Made by a program: the position numbers and the translations under genes
Shown: positions 5,988 through 6,485 of the stretch, in pieces
Layout of the letters: the number at the start of each line of letters is the position of its first letter
How positions within the stretch are numbered: position 1 is the first letter of the stretch
The notes under the pieces: generated by a model
Told to the model about the DNA's origin: nothing
The model's database searches: none
The model's input: the letters and a program-made list of their open reading frames with translations, nothing else
Source: Clostridia bacterium
GTDB taxonomy: Bacteria > Bacillota > Clostridia > Oscillospirales > CAG-382
Length of the DNA stretch: 6,485 nucleotides
Assembly: GCA_017613815.1 (NCBI GenBank)
Contig: JAGADB010000160.1
Span: 1-6,485 of the forward strand
Reading direction: 5' to 3'

Positions 5988-6485
5988 TTATCTTTTTGAA
6001 AGAACTTCTCTTTCGTATTTTTCTATTTCTTCAAACCACGATTTGTCGGAAACAACGCCGCATCTTTCGCAGTATTCCGCCCATACGTCGCCGAACGGAA
6101 GCATTTTGCACTCTTCCTGCATTACCATAAGCTCTGTAAAGCGGCTTTCGTCCTGAAGCTTTTTGAGCATGCCGTTCGGAGTGCACATAGCGGAGAGAAG
6201 CGCCTTCTGCCAGCTTCTGAAACCAACCGCCCACGCGGCGATTCTGTTTATGCTCGCGTCAAAGTAGTCGAGGGCCATGTAAACTCTGTCAAGAGCGCCG
6301 TTTCGTACAATTTCCTTTGCCATTTCCTTGGTTTCGTCGTCGAATAAAAGCACGTGGTCGCTGTCCCAGCGCACGCCTCTCGTGATGTGGAGCGCGATTT
6401 CGGGGAAGAAGCACAGCAGCGCGGGAATTTTGTCGGAAACGACCTCCGTCGGATGATAGTGTCCGTTGTCCATAAGGGGCAGACA
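5988..6485 (-). CDS. rhaA: L-rhamnose isomerase, C-terminal 165 residues (cut by right window edge)
   Basis: Cytoplasmic metal-dependent enzyme that converts L-rhamnose to L-rhamnulose, the first step of rhamnose use. The frame is open to the window edge, and the ATG at 6473 is inside the protein. The visible part is about 40% of the usual 420 residues. Known metal ligands of E. coli RhaA appear with exact spacing. Counting the first visible residue as 1, Asp6 and His9 in MDNGHYHPTE match Asp267 and His270. His33 matches His294, Asp41 and Asp43 in RWDSDH match Asp302 and Asp304, and Asp73 in ALDYFDASINRIAAW matches Asp334. The ligand Glu234 would lie outside. The tail KYEREVLSKR is also family-like. 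No intrinsic terminator with a T-run follows the stop; the thiT promoter starts 10 nt on, so read-through into the riboswitch leader is possible. Confidence 0.96.
   Translation of the reverse strand, partial: CLPLMDNGHYHPTEVVSDKIPALLCFFPEIALHITRGVRWDSDHVLLFDDETKEMAKEIVRNGALDRVYMALDYFDASINRIAAWAVGFRSWQKALLSAMCTPNGMLKKLQDESRFTELMVMQEECKMLPFGDVWAEYCERCGVVSDKSWFEEIEKYEREVLSKR

Noticed and set aside
6471..6473. ATG at 6473 as the start of a short separate gene
   Set aside because: The frame continues upstream to the window edge with residues that fit RhaA (CLPL before MDNGHYHPTE), and the conserved metal-site spacing shows it is an internal Met.

Overview
The window looks like a housekeeping stretch of a Bacillota chromosome, probably an anaerobic Clostridia-type member. 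The grounds are protein style (GyrA, ThiT, a DUF1934 protein, and an S41 peptidase with a peptidoglycan-binding tail), strong GGAGG-type ribosome binding sites, consensus sigma-A promoters and a terminator-type TPP riboswitch. I cannot name a genus. All six genes lie on the minus strand, so transcription runs from high to low coordinates. I see no mobile element, CRISPR array, tRNA or rRNA. The long plus-strand reading frames are antisense shadows of the real genes.

Right to left: (1) 5988-6485 is the C-terminal 165 residues of L-rhamnose isomerase (rhaA), cut by the window edge. (2) 5761-5987 is a compact regulatory region: a consensus promoter (TTGACA, 17 bp, TATAAT) with an inverted repeat around its -35 box, a TPP riboswitch, a 12-bp-stem intrinsic terminator and a small hairpin beside the ribosome binding site. 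(3) 5176-5760 is thiT, the thiamine-binding S component of an ECF transporter. (4) 5131-5161 is its strong terminator. (5) A second near-consensus promoter (5080-5108) starts a probable four-gene operon: murI (glutamate racemase), a DUF1934 protein, a secreted S41 C-terminal processing peptidase, and gyrA (first 556 codons, cut by the left edge). Gaps inside this operon are 19, 31 and 39 nt, with no terminator visible between the genes.

Functionally, thiT is a thiamine-uptake gene that should be shut off when thiamine pyrophosphate is plentiful. The downstream operon joins cell-wall precursor supply (MurI), envelope proteolysis (the S41 peptidase with a peptidoglycan-binding domain), a beta-barrel protein of unknown role, and DNA supercoiling (GyrA). 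The murI/gyrA pairing is notable because glutamate racemases of several bacteria are known to inhibit gyrase, but nothing here proves such a link. I did not find a clearly novel system. The best second looks are the riboswitch switching model, the inverted repeat on the thiT -35 box, the altered MurI active-site motif, the acidic insertions in the DUF1934 protein, and Ala at the quinolone-determining position of GyrA.
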